DNA of 31,776 bases from Candidatus Coatesiibacteriota bacterium (lineage in GTDB: Bacteria > JAFGND01). Below, piece by piece: positions 14,968 to 22,117 of the stretch. Where the stretch lies: positions 1 through 31,776 of the forward strand of contig JAFGND010000062.1 of NCBI GenBank assembly GCA_016927185.1. Direction: 5' to 3'. The notes beneath the pieces were generated by a model, which was not told the origin of the DNA, did no database searches, and saw nothing but the letters and a program-made list of their open reading frames with translations. Numbering within the stretch: position 1 is the first letter of the stretch; each line of letters begins with the position of its first letter. A program made the translations under genes and the position numbers.

Positions 14968-16099
14968 CTTCTCCTATTTTCTTGTATTCATCGAATATTA
15001 TGTTTACACTATTATTCTTGTTTATTTCTTCTATGGCTTTAGCCTTTATTTTTGCAGCTCTGCAGAATTCCCTGTAAATCTCGAGATAATCATCATTCAT
15101 AAGCTTATTCAAACCGATGCATCTTTTGCAGAATGGAAGATATTCGCATTTCATGCATTCCTCGAAATGAGAGACATAAATCTGCCTGAATTTATTGAAT
15201 ATCTCTGCTTCTTTCCATAATTTCCTGAAGTCATCTTTCCTAATGTTTCCAGCATAATCAGGGATTTGAAGGCAGGGAGATATAAAACCTTCGGGATTAA
15301 TCCTGAAAGTAAATCTGCCTGCTCCACATGGAGTTGTCTTGTCAGCCAGTTTTATTTTAAGAAGTCTTTCTTCTTCGGGATTCTTGAAAGGTGAAATCCT
15401 GCTATGAAGAAATGTGTAAGCTCTGAAAAGCTCTTCATCATTCATTCGCCAGTTTTTTATAGCTTCTTCATTTCCATTGTTTAATGGGGTTACTTGTGCA
15501 TCAAGTCTGAAAGGAACATCAAGAGATATAAAAAATTTTACAAGTTCTTCAAGATTATCAAGATTCTGCTTCATGATGACACTCTTGAGCTGAAACGGAA
15601 CCTCTTCCTTTTTCAAGTAATCAATAGCTCTTCTGAGTTTTACCCAAGATCCAGGGACTCTTGTCACTTTTTCATAGGTTTCTTCGTTGGAACCATAACA
15701 ACTTATTTCAACCATTACTGGTCTTAATTCAGCAATTCTTCTTGCAGAATCCTGATCTATCAAAGTCCCGTTGGTAAAAAGCCTTAACGCGAAGTGCCTT
15801 TTCCTCGCATATTCAGCTATCTGGAAGAAATCCTCTCTTATAAGTATTTCACCACCAGTAAAAGTCAAGAACATACATTGCATATCCACAAGAAGATCCA
15901 TGAAATCCTTGTATTCCTCAAATGTTAATTCATTAGCTTTTTTTGGATGTTCTGACTGAAGATAACAATGCCCGCAAATAAGGTTGCATCTATAAGTTAA
16001 TTCGAATGTCGCATGAACAGGAATAAGCTTCTTTGAGGCATTAGTTAATACTTGCTGATACTGACTTTGAAATAATTTAAGATCGTGGTCTATTGACAT
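14957..16099 (-). CDS. Radical SAM/SPASM protein in polysaccharide operon
   Basis: A 380-residue enzyme expected to cleave SAM reductively through a 4Fe-4S cluster. The cluster motif is C38-x3-C42-x2-C45 within YRCNLICGHCYL; TGGE (81-84) binds SAM. The C-terminal SPASM region has Cys258, Cys276, Cys315, Cys318, Cys324, Cys327 and Cys346, enough for auxiliary clusters. SPASM proteins usually modify ribosomal peptides or proteins, as in PqqE-like and sactipeptide enzymes; some act on other substrates. No obvious precursor peptide gene lies nearby, so the substrate may be a sugar nucleotide, a glycan or an exported protein. Its ATG overlaps the stop of the Wzz gene by one base (TAATG). Confidence 0.9.
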   Translation of the reverse strand: MSIDHDLKLFQSQYQQVLTNASKKLIPVHATFELTYRCNLICGHCYLQSEHPKKANELTFEEYKDFMDLLVDMQCMFLTFTGGEILIREDFFQIAEYARKRHFALRLFTNGTLIDQDSARRIAELRPVMVEISCYGSNEETYEKVTRVPGSWVKLRRAIDYLKKEEVPFQLKSVIMKQNLDNLEELVKFFISLDVPFRLDAQVTPLNNGNEEAIKNWRMNDEELFRAYTFLHSRISPFKNPEEERLLKIKLADKTTPCGAGRFTFRINPEGFISPCLQIPDYAGNIRKDDFRKLWKEAEIFNKFRQIYVSHFEECMKCEYLPFCKRCIGLNKLMNDDYLEIYREFCRAAKIKAKAIEEINKNNSVNIIFDEYKKIGEDGV

Positions 16100-17298
16100 T
16101 AATAAGTATCCTTGAATAATTGCCAGAGTTCTCTGCCTTTTATTTTTATATCATCCCTTGCAGATATCATGTTATTCAGTAAATCCCAGAACAATGCTAC
16201 AATGATTCCCATAAATAGTCCAAAAAACAATCCACCGGCTGCGTAAAAAGCTCTCTTTGGTTTTATTTTCTTCATGACGGGAGTAGCTGGATCAAGGACT
16301 TGAATTGTAGGGGTAGTTCTTTTTTCCTCTATTTTTGCCATCTCATATTGCTGATAAATTAGCAGATAAACTGCTTCCTGAATCTCGATATCTCTTTTCA
16401 GTCTGGCAAAATCAACTGCAACTTTTGGTATCTTGGAGAAAGGAACATAAAACTGAGTGTCTTTTTCAGGATCACCTTCTCCAGTCATGTTTTTCATCTC
16501 AGTCTTTAATTTGTCAATCGCTGTTTTCAAGGCAATGTGCTCTGGATTTTTTTCAGTAGCGTATGTTTTCACGATATTAAGCTGTGCTTCCTTGGAAATA
16601 ATCTCAGCTTTTATTTGTGCTATTGATCTAATGAGTGCTTCAGTTTCATCAGGCAATGAAACAGCTTTGTTTTCTTCCTGGAATTGCTGGAATTTGTTTT
16701 CAAGACTATCAGTTATAACCTTTGTTTCATCCAGTCTCTGTTTCAAGAACTGAACAGTAATCTTTGCTTTTGTAATAAGGCTTTCCTTGTTGAATTTGTC
16801 AAGTTCTTCAATAAACGCATTTGCCATTGCAGCAGCTCTGCTTCTGTCCTTATCTATAACCGTGAATTTTATAAGATTTTCATCAGTTGCTTCGCCTTCA
16901 ATTTTTTCATCAAGTAATTCAATAGCCTCTTCATTAGTGTCTACTTCGTATACTTCTTTCAGATTGAATCTCTTTACAATTTTCTCTCTTATATAAGCAC
17001 TTTGTATTATTCTCAAGTAAAGCTCAGGATCTCCTGCTGTTCCACCCATATTAAATCCCGGGATTGACGTGTTGCCCATCATTTTTCCAATATTACCCAT
17101 TGAAGACATCATGCTGCTAAGCCCTGAAGGAATACCTGTTTCTTCTGCAGGTGGAAGGACTACTACAAGAGCTTCATATGAATTATCAAGCCAGAATGCA
17201 TATGCTGATGCAAGACCAAAAAAGGCAACACCCATCCAGAATATGAATTTTCTATGAAAAATAACGCTTTTAAGAAATGTATATAAGTATTCAATCAT
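16099..17298 (-). CDS. Wzz/GumC-like chain-length determinant protein
   Basis: A 399-residue inner-membrane polysaccharide co-polymerase controlling chain length and export. It has two membrane helices (about 18-36 and 352-371), the second preceded by the Pro-containing KKIKPKRAF characteristic of the Wzz family, and a long periplasmic coiled coil between them (about 175-290). A Met/Gly/Ser-rich loop (about 57-82) is an unusual insertion. There is no C-terminal tyrosine kinase domain. The stop of the upstream exporter gene lies two bases ahead and no clear Shine-Dalgarno is present, so translation is probably coupled. Confidence 0.87.
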   Translation of the reverse strand: MIEYLYTFLKSVIFHRKFIFWMGVAFFGLASAYAFWLDNSYEALVVVLPPAEETGIPSGLSSMMSSMGNIGKMMGNTSIPGFNMGGTAGDPELYLRIIQSAYIREKIVKRFNLKEVYEVDTNEEAIELLDEKIEGEATDENLIKFTVIDKDRSRAAAMANAFIEELDKFNKESLITKAKITVQFLKQRLDETKVITDSLENKFQQFQEENKAVSLPDETEALIRSIAQIKAEIISKEAQLNIVKTYATEKNPEHIALKTAIDKLKTEMKNMTGEGDPEKDTQFYVPFSKIPKVAVDFARLKRDIEIQEAVYLLIYQQYEMAKIEEKRTTPTIQVLDPATPVMKKIKPKRAFYAAGGLFFGLFMGIIVALFWDLLNNMISARDDIKIKGRELWQLFKDTY

Positions 17299-17300
17299 TC

Positions 17301-18584
17301 TTATTCATCCATTGTTTTCATTATTAACTGCCAGCTAACAATAACAGTAATGAGAGTAGATATTATAAGAAGGTAATCTTTAAGATCTGTCTTTGTAGAA
17401 GGAGGAACATACAAATGTGTGTCTTCAGCAAGGATCTCATCCACTCTTATTTTATCATACTTTCCTGTCTTCTTGTCAAGAACCTGAAGTCTTTTCATGT
17501 CTCCTTCTGGTGTTGCTCCTCCAGCTTTGTTTATATAATATATTGCAGGCTTGTTTGGAAGATAATCATATTCACCCGGTGTTCTGACATTTCCATAAAC
17601 AAAGACAGAACTTGTTTCAGTATTTATAAGAAGCTCATCCCTGTCTTGAAGAACAGTATTCATGTCAGCATTGATTTCCTTGAATCCATCTTTTGTATAA
17701 CGCCTTATCAGTATTCTTTTCCCTTTTATTGTAGGACTGCTATCTCCCAGCAATTGCAGGATATCTTCAACCTTCTCGTTTCCCAGGATTTCAAACCAGA
17801 TGAACTTCGGTAATTCGCTTTCCAGATCTCTTGTTGTTATATCAACACTTGTTGTCTGATTTGTCAAATTAATCCTCATTCTTTCATACTCGAATGAATG
17901 GTAAATATCACCTCTTATTTTTATAAGACCTGTTCTTTTCGGAACAAATATCCTGTCTCCCTGAGCTATCATTGGATTCTGTGTTGTATCTCCTTTTGCA
18001 AAGTACTGTCGTATATCGTATGAAGTTGTCTGTCCGTTTTCTCTTATTACCCTTATTTTCCTGTATGAACCATTTCCAAATATCCCCAATGACAATGCCA
18101 GAATAGTTGTTAATCTGCTGTAAACAGGTACAGTTACAAGTCCCTGTTTGTAGGTATGTCCACTCACATTAATCTGAATCTGTCTTACAGTTGTTACACT
18201 CAGTGATAAATCGAAATCATGGAAATATTCACTATATGATTGTTTCAATCTTTTTTGTGCTTCAGGAATATTCAAACCGCCAATTACCTCTCCTTTTATC
18301 ATTGGTAACATGACTTTTCCGAAAGGATCAACAGTTCCACGATAGTTGATTACAACATTGCCAGTCAGCATTATTAATATCTGATCTCCTGGACCTATCT
18401 TGTATTGGGTTGGATCTATCCTGGATTCAAGAGCGGCTGTATTCTGGGTTTCAGTTTTTAACAGGGTATTAATATTCTGTATGTTTGGTATATTGAGTCT
18501 ATCAGAGCTTGATTCTCCAGGATCACCTATCTCAGCAAAAAGCAATACAGATAACAGACAACTAATGATTACTATTTTTTTCAT
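17301..18584 (-). CDS. Wza-like polysaccharide export protein with SLBB domains
   Basis: A 427-residue outer-membrane exporter. An N-terminal signal peptide (about 1-17) has no convincing lipobox. The poly-export domain begins YKIGPGDQI (61-69) and includes V-D-x-F-G-K-V-x-L-P. SLBB domains follow (about 135-218, and about 312-390 containing VYGNVRTPGEY and INKAGGATPEGD). The C-terminal helix LLIISTLITVIVSWQL can span the outer membrane as in Wza. Together with the Wzz protein it would form the trans-envelope channel. The ATG lies after AAAAAGGA and overlaps the epimerase gene by 23 bases. Confidence 0.87.
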   Translation of the reverse strand: MKKIVIISCLLSVLLFAEIGDPGESSSDRLNIPNIQNINTLLKTETQNTAALESRIDPTQYKIGPGDQILIMLTGNVVINYRGTVDPFGKVMLPMIKGEVIGGLNIPEAQKRLKQSYSEYFHDFDLSLSVTTVRQIQINVSGHTYKQGLVTVPVYSRLTTILALSLGIFGNGSYRKIRVIRENGQTTSYDIRQYFAKGDTTQNPMIAQGDRIFVPKRTGLIKIRGDIYHSFEYERMRINLTNQTTSVDITTRDLESELPKFIWFEILGNEKVEDILQLLGDSSPTIKGKRILIRRYTKDGFKEINADMNTVLQDRDELLINTETSSVFVYGNVRTPGEYDYLPNKPAIYYINKAGGATPEGDMKRLQVLDKKTGKYDKIRVDEILAEDTHLYVPPSTKTDLKDYLLIISTLITVIVSWQLIMKTMDE

Positions 18585-19509
18585 ATTCCTTTTTGAAGTA
18601 TTCTATTGTTTTTGTTAAACCTTCTTTTAAACCTATAACCGGTTGCCAGTCGAGCAATTCCTTCGCTCTGCCAAGAACGGGTTTCCTTTTTTTGGGATCA
18701 TCCCTGGGTAAAGGAGTGAAAACCATTTCTGATTTATTACCTGTTAATTCATTTATTTGCCTGGCAAAGTCCAGAATTGTCATTTCTTCATCATTACCAA
18801 GATTAACAGGACCTGTGTCTTCTACATTCAGAAATCTTGTAATAGCTTCGACCATATCCGAAACGTAGCAAAAGCTCCTTGTCTGCAATCCATCACCATA
18901 AATAGTCAATGGTTTGTTTGCAAGAGCCTGCATTATAAAATTCGGTACAACTCTTCCATCGTTAATTTGCATTCTTGGGCCAAAAGTATTGAAAATCCTT
19001 ATTATCTTTATCTTTGTTTTATAATATCTTTTATATGCAAATGATACTGCTTCTGCAAAACGTTTTGATTCATCATAAACACTTCTTGGACCTGTTGGAT
19101 TTACGTTTCCCCAATAGTTCTCTTCCTGAGGATGTACAAGTGGATCTCCATAGATTTCAGAAGTTGAAGCAAGAAAGAAGCCAGCTTTCTTTTCTCTTGC
19201 AAGATCAAGTAGATTGAAAACGGCTATGGATCCAACCTTTAGCGTGAGGAATGGTTTTTGCATATAATCTATTGGACTTGCAGGGGAAGCGAAATGAAGA
19301 ATCCAGTCTATATCATTTTTTATATCTAAAGGCTCAATACAATCTGCTTCAAGGAAACTGAATGAAGCATTGCTGAATAAATGACTTATATTTTCGGCTT
19401 TTCCTGTCGAAAAGTTATCCACACCGATTACTGAATGTCCATTTGATATCAGCTTATCAGTTAAATGTGAGCCGATAAAGCCAGCTGCACCTGTCAACAA
19501 TATATTCAT
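18562..19509 (-). CDS. UDP-glucuronate decarboxylase-like NAD-dependent epimerase
   Basis: A 315-residue short-chain dehydrogenase that probably converts UDP-glucuronate to UDP-xylose, or a related step. It shows GAAGFIGSHL (7-16) for NAD, the catalytic STSEIYGD (115-122) and YDESK with Tyr145 and Lys149. The phrases ASPASPIDY and YWGNVNPTGPRSVYDE are characteristic of UDP-xylose synthase rather than RmlB or GalE. ATG 19509 is chosen because the Rossmann strand begins there; the TTG 21 codons upstream overlaps the -35 box. It is the first gene of the six-gene operon. Confidence 0.87.
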   Translation of the reverse strand: MNILLTGAAGFIGSHLTDKLISNGHSVIGVDNFSTGKAENISHLFSNASFSFLEADCIEPLDIKNDIDWILHFASPASPIDYMQKPFLTLKVGSIAVFNLLDLAREKKAGFFLASTSEIYGDPLVHPQEENYWGNVNPTGPRSVYDESKRFAEAVSFAYKRYYKTKIKIIRIFNTFGPRMQINDGRVVPNFIMQALANKPLTIYGDGLQTRSFCYVSDMVEAITRFLNVEDTGPVNLGNDEEMTILDFARQINELTGNKSEMVFTPLPRDDPKKRKPVLGRAKELLDWQPVIGLKEGLTKTIEYFKKEYEKNSNH

Positions 19510-19543
19510 TTTTCTTTCTCTTATTATAAAACTAAGGGTTTTT

Positions 19544-19572
19544 GGACTTTGAAAAACGCTTAACCATGTCAA
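19544..19572 (-). promoter_or_regulatory. Probable promoter of the polysaccharide operon
   Basis: Minus-strand TTGACA (19572-19567), 17 bases, then AAGTCC (19549-19544), a very weak -10. An alternative TATAAT lies nearer the ATG but has no matching -35. It faces away from the TTGACA box of the acyltransferase genes. Confidence 0.3.
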
Positions 19573-19618
19573 GATAAAAAAGGAAAATCTATGGAATAAA
19601 TCAATTATTAATCTAATC

Positions 19619-19647
19619 TTGACACTTTTGATTGATTTACAGTCTTT
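19619..19647 (+). promoter_or_regulatory. Probable promoter of the acyltransferase pair
   Basis: TTGACA (19619-19624), 17 bases, GTCTTT (19642-19647). Predicted initiation near 19654 is almost at the ATG (19657), and there is no Shine-Dalgarno, so a leaderless message is possible. Confidence 0.35.
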
Positions 19648-19656
19648 GCTTTACAT

Positions 19657-20595
19657 ATGAAAAGAATTGAAACCTTTGATGAGCTTAAAGAAGCTACTCA
19701 GCAAGGTGAGCCAGCAAAAATAGCTGTAGTGAATGCAGACAATGATGATGTTCTGCTGTCATTGCAGTCTGCAAACAGGGAAGGTTACATTAAAGGATAC
19801 TTGATAGGAGATAAAAACGGAATAAATCAGGTATCTATAAGGAATGAAATAAATATTTCAGATTTTGAAGTTATCCATAGTAATAACGAAACATCAGCTG
19901 CTTTCATAGCACTGGAACTGGTAAGATCAATGCAAGCTGATATCATAATGAAGGGAAATATCTCTACAGGAAAGCTATTGAGTGTTTTGCTGGACAGGGA
20001 AAGAGGAATTAGAGCGGGGAAACTGCTTTCGCATGTCTCCATTTTCCAGTTGCCAGGGAAATCAGGGTTCAAATTTATGTCAGATGCAGCAATCAACATA
20101 AAACCAACTTGCTTCGAAAAGATTTCTATATGCCAGAATGCAATAAAGATTGCAAATGCACTTGGATATATGCTGCCAAAGGTTGCCCTTATTACTCCAT
20201 TCGAGAAAGTCTTCCTCGATGAGATACCATCAACCATAGATGCTGCATTGATATCCAAGATGGGAGAAAGGGGACAGATAGCTGAAGCCTGTTTTGATGG
20301 ACCTATTTCGCTAGACATTGCATTAAGCCCCGAAGCAGCAAAAGAGAAAGGTTACAGTGGTCTAATAAAGGGTGATGCAGATATATTCATAGTTCATGAT
20401 CTTGAAACAGGAAATGTATTCTATAAAGCACTCATATATTTTGTTGATTGTACTGTTTCGGGAATAATTGCAGGAGCACAGGTCCCGATAGTACTTACAT
20501 CAAGAGCGGATCATGATTATACAAAGCATTTATCTATTATTACTGCAGTATATCTAAGCAGGATTGATAAAAAGGATGAATTGAATGAAGTATAA
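19657..20595 (+). CDS. ptb: Phosphate butyryltransferase/acetyltransferase family protein (copy 1)
   Basis: A 312-residue cytoplasmic enzyme that exchanges CoA and phosphate on short acyl groups. Family features are ADIIMKGNIST (94-104), LSHVSIF (124-130), the MSDAAINIKP region (141-150), STIDAALISKMG (192-203), DGPISLD (214-220), and a C-terminal GDADIFIVHDLETGN. The family Lys in the MKG motif is present. The start matches the normal N-terminus of the family although no ribosome-binding site is visible. It overlaps the next gene, a paralogue, by 11 bases. No acyl kinase (buk/ackA) is adjacent, so ATP formation would need a kinase elsewhere. Acyl-chain specificity cannot be read. Confidence 0.87.
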   Translation: MKRIETFDELKEATQQGEPAKIAVVNADNDDVLLSLQSANREGYIKGYLIGDKNGINQVSIRNEINISDFEVIHSNNETSAAFIALELVRSMQADIIMKGNISTGKLLSVLLDRERGIRAGKLLSHVSIFQLPGKSGFKFMSDAAINIKPTCFEKISICQNAIKIANALGYMLPKVALITPFEKVFLDEIPSTIDAALISKMGERGQIAEACFDGPISLDIALSPEAAKEKGYSGLIKGDADIFIVHDLETGNVFYKALIYFVDCTVSGIIAGAQVPIVLTSRADHDYTKHLSIITAVYLSRIDKKDELNEV

Positions 20596-21493
20596 ATCCA
20601 TGGAAGAGCTTCTTATGGCTGCTTCAACAATGCCAAAATGCAGGATAGCATTAGTCAACCCTTATCAGAAGCTTACATGGATGAGTCTGGCTCAGGTAGA
20701 GGATCTGAAAATCGAGTTTATCTGCATTGGTGAGGAAAACAAAATGATTGGTTTTCCGAAACTCAAATGGGCATCCATCAAGACTGTTGATGATGAGAAT
20801 GAAGCAATTAATGCAGCAATAGAATTGATTTACAATGGACAGGCTGATATTCTAATGAATGGTCTGGCTAATCCCAAGAAGATATTCGAACTTATTATGA
20901 AAGCTGAAAAGCTGAATGAGAGAAAGCCAATTCTATCTCACATTGGTTTATTCGAAATTCCAGCCTATTCAAAAAAGATGCTTTTCATTACAGATGCTGG
21001 AGCAAATATCACCCCTGATCTTGTCACCAAGGTTGAGATAACCAAGAATGTTGTTAACATTGCACATATACTCGGTTATGAAAACCCAAATGTTGCGATT
21101 ATTACTCCTATAGAACAGGTGAATCCCAAAAACCTTCCTTCTACCGTAGATGCTGCAGCAATAAGCCAGATGGGAAAGACTGGTCAGCTTGGAAAATGCA
21201 CAGTAGACGGACCTCTGGCACTTGATAACGCAATATCGGAAAGAGCTGCAAAGATTAAGAATATCAAGAGTCCAGTTGCAGGCAATGCAGATATACTTGT
21301 GGTGCATGATATAGAGAGTGGCAATATCCTGTATAAGATTTTAACTCAGTTGACAGAATCAAAGGTTGCTGCAACAGTAGCAGGAGTATTTTATCCAATA
21401 GCAATGCCTTCAAGAACAGATAGCCTGGCTAACAGGATTCACAGTATGGCACTTACTAAGGTATTGTCATTAAGCGAGATGCAAGAGAATTAA
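20585..21493 (+). CDS. Phosphate butyryltransferase/acetyltransferase family protein (copy 2)
   Basis: A 302-residue paralogue of the preceding gene with the same fold: LSHIGLFEIP (118-127), a DAGANITPD region, STVDAAAISQMG, VDGPLALDNAIS and NADILVVHDIESGN. The usual ADILMKG reads ADILMNG here, with Asn92 in place of Lys, and the first copy keeps Lys, so the two may have diverged in activity or substrate. The 11-base overlap implies coupled translation and perhaps a mixed oligomer. A T-rich stretch follows the stop, without a clear terminator hairpin. Confidence 0.85.
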   Translation: MKYKSMEELLMAASTMPKCRIALVNPYQKLTWMSLAQVEDLKIEFICIGEENKMIGFPKLKWASIKTVDDENEAINAAIELIYNGQADILMNGLANPKKIFELIMKAEKLNERKPILSHIGLFEIPAYSKKMLFITDAGANITPDLVTKVEITKNVVNIAHILGYENPNVAIITPIEQVNPKNLPSTVDAAAISQMGKTGQLGKCTVDGPLALDNAISERAAKIKNIKSPVAGNADILVVHDIESGNILYKILTQLTESKVAATVAGVFYPIAMPSRTDSLANRIHSMALTKVLSLSEMQEN

Positions 21494-21495
21494 AC

Positions 21496-21524
21496 TTGGT
21501 TTTTTTTATTTGTTTTTTTAGAAA
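21496..21524 (+). promoter_or_regulatory. Possible promoter of the NYN-domain gene
   Basis: TTGGTT (21496-21501), 17 T-rich bases, TAGAAA (21519-21524), about 20 bases before GGAGG. Low complexity makes this a weak call. Confidence 0.25.
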
Positions 21525-21556
21525 TCTTATGGAAACTTTATATTTATGGAGGCTAT

Positions 21557-22111
21557 ATGAGAATTTCCATATTTGTGGATGGAACAAATTTTTTCTATAT
21601 GCAGAAAGACAAATTGCATTGGTGGATTGATCCCAAGAAAGTGCTTGATTATTTATCCAGAAACGGTGATGAAATAGTTGATGCCTTTTACTATGTTGGA
21701 GTAGACAGCAATGTTGACTCCCAGCAAGATAATTATTTGAAAGCACTTGCTCATATGGGATATTGTCTTGAAAGGAAAGAATTGAAAACCATTTACCTTC
21801 CTGATGGAACACATAAACAGAAAGCTAATCTTGATGTTGAAATTGTATTAGATATGTTTAATACAATAGATCTTTATGATAAGGCAGTTCTTGTAAGCGG
21901 AGATGGAGACTTTCAAAGAGCATTAAGACTTCTCAGGGAACGAGGCAAGAAATTCCTTGTTATGTCAACTTCTGGAATAGTTGCCAGGGAAATAAGGGAA
22001 GTAGCTGGAATGCATTATATCGACTTTAACGACATAAGAAATTTTGTTGAAAAGCCCCAGAAAGGTATTTATCCTGATGATATTTCTCCAGTAGATATTG
22101 AAGAAGACTGA
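21557..22111 (+). CDS. NYN/PIN-like nuclease domain protein (LabA/DUF88 type)
   Basis: A 184-residue protein of the NYN family, predicted metal-dependent ribonucleases of the PIN superfamily. The acidic active-site positions are present: Asp8 in IFVDGTNFF (with Asn11), Asp93 in KANLDVEI, and Asp116 and Asp118 in VSGDGDF. GGAGG lies upstream of the ATG. The acidic C-terminal tail (about 168-184) extends past the domain. The stop lies six bases from the stop of the convergent kinase-like gene, with no terminator between. The RNA target is unknown. Confidence 0.87.
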   Translation: MRISIFVDGTNFFYMQKDKLHWWIDPKKVLDYLSRNGDEIVDAFYYVGVDSNVDSQQDNYLKALAHMGYCLERKELKTIYLPDGTHKQKANLDVEIVLDMFNTIDLYDKAVLVSGDGDFQRALRLLRERGKKFLVMSTSGIVAREIREVAGMHYIDFNDIRNFVEKPQKGIYPDDISPVDIEED

Positions 22112-22117
22112 AACAAG

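Noticed and set aside
19827-20318. Opposite-strand open frame within the first acyltransferase gene
   Set aside because: Mirrors the codon pattern of the real gene and shows no domain or ribosome site.
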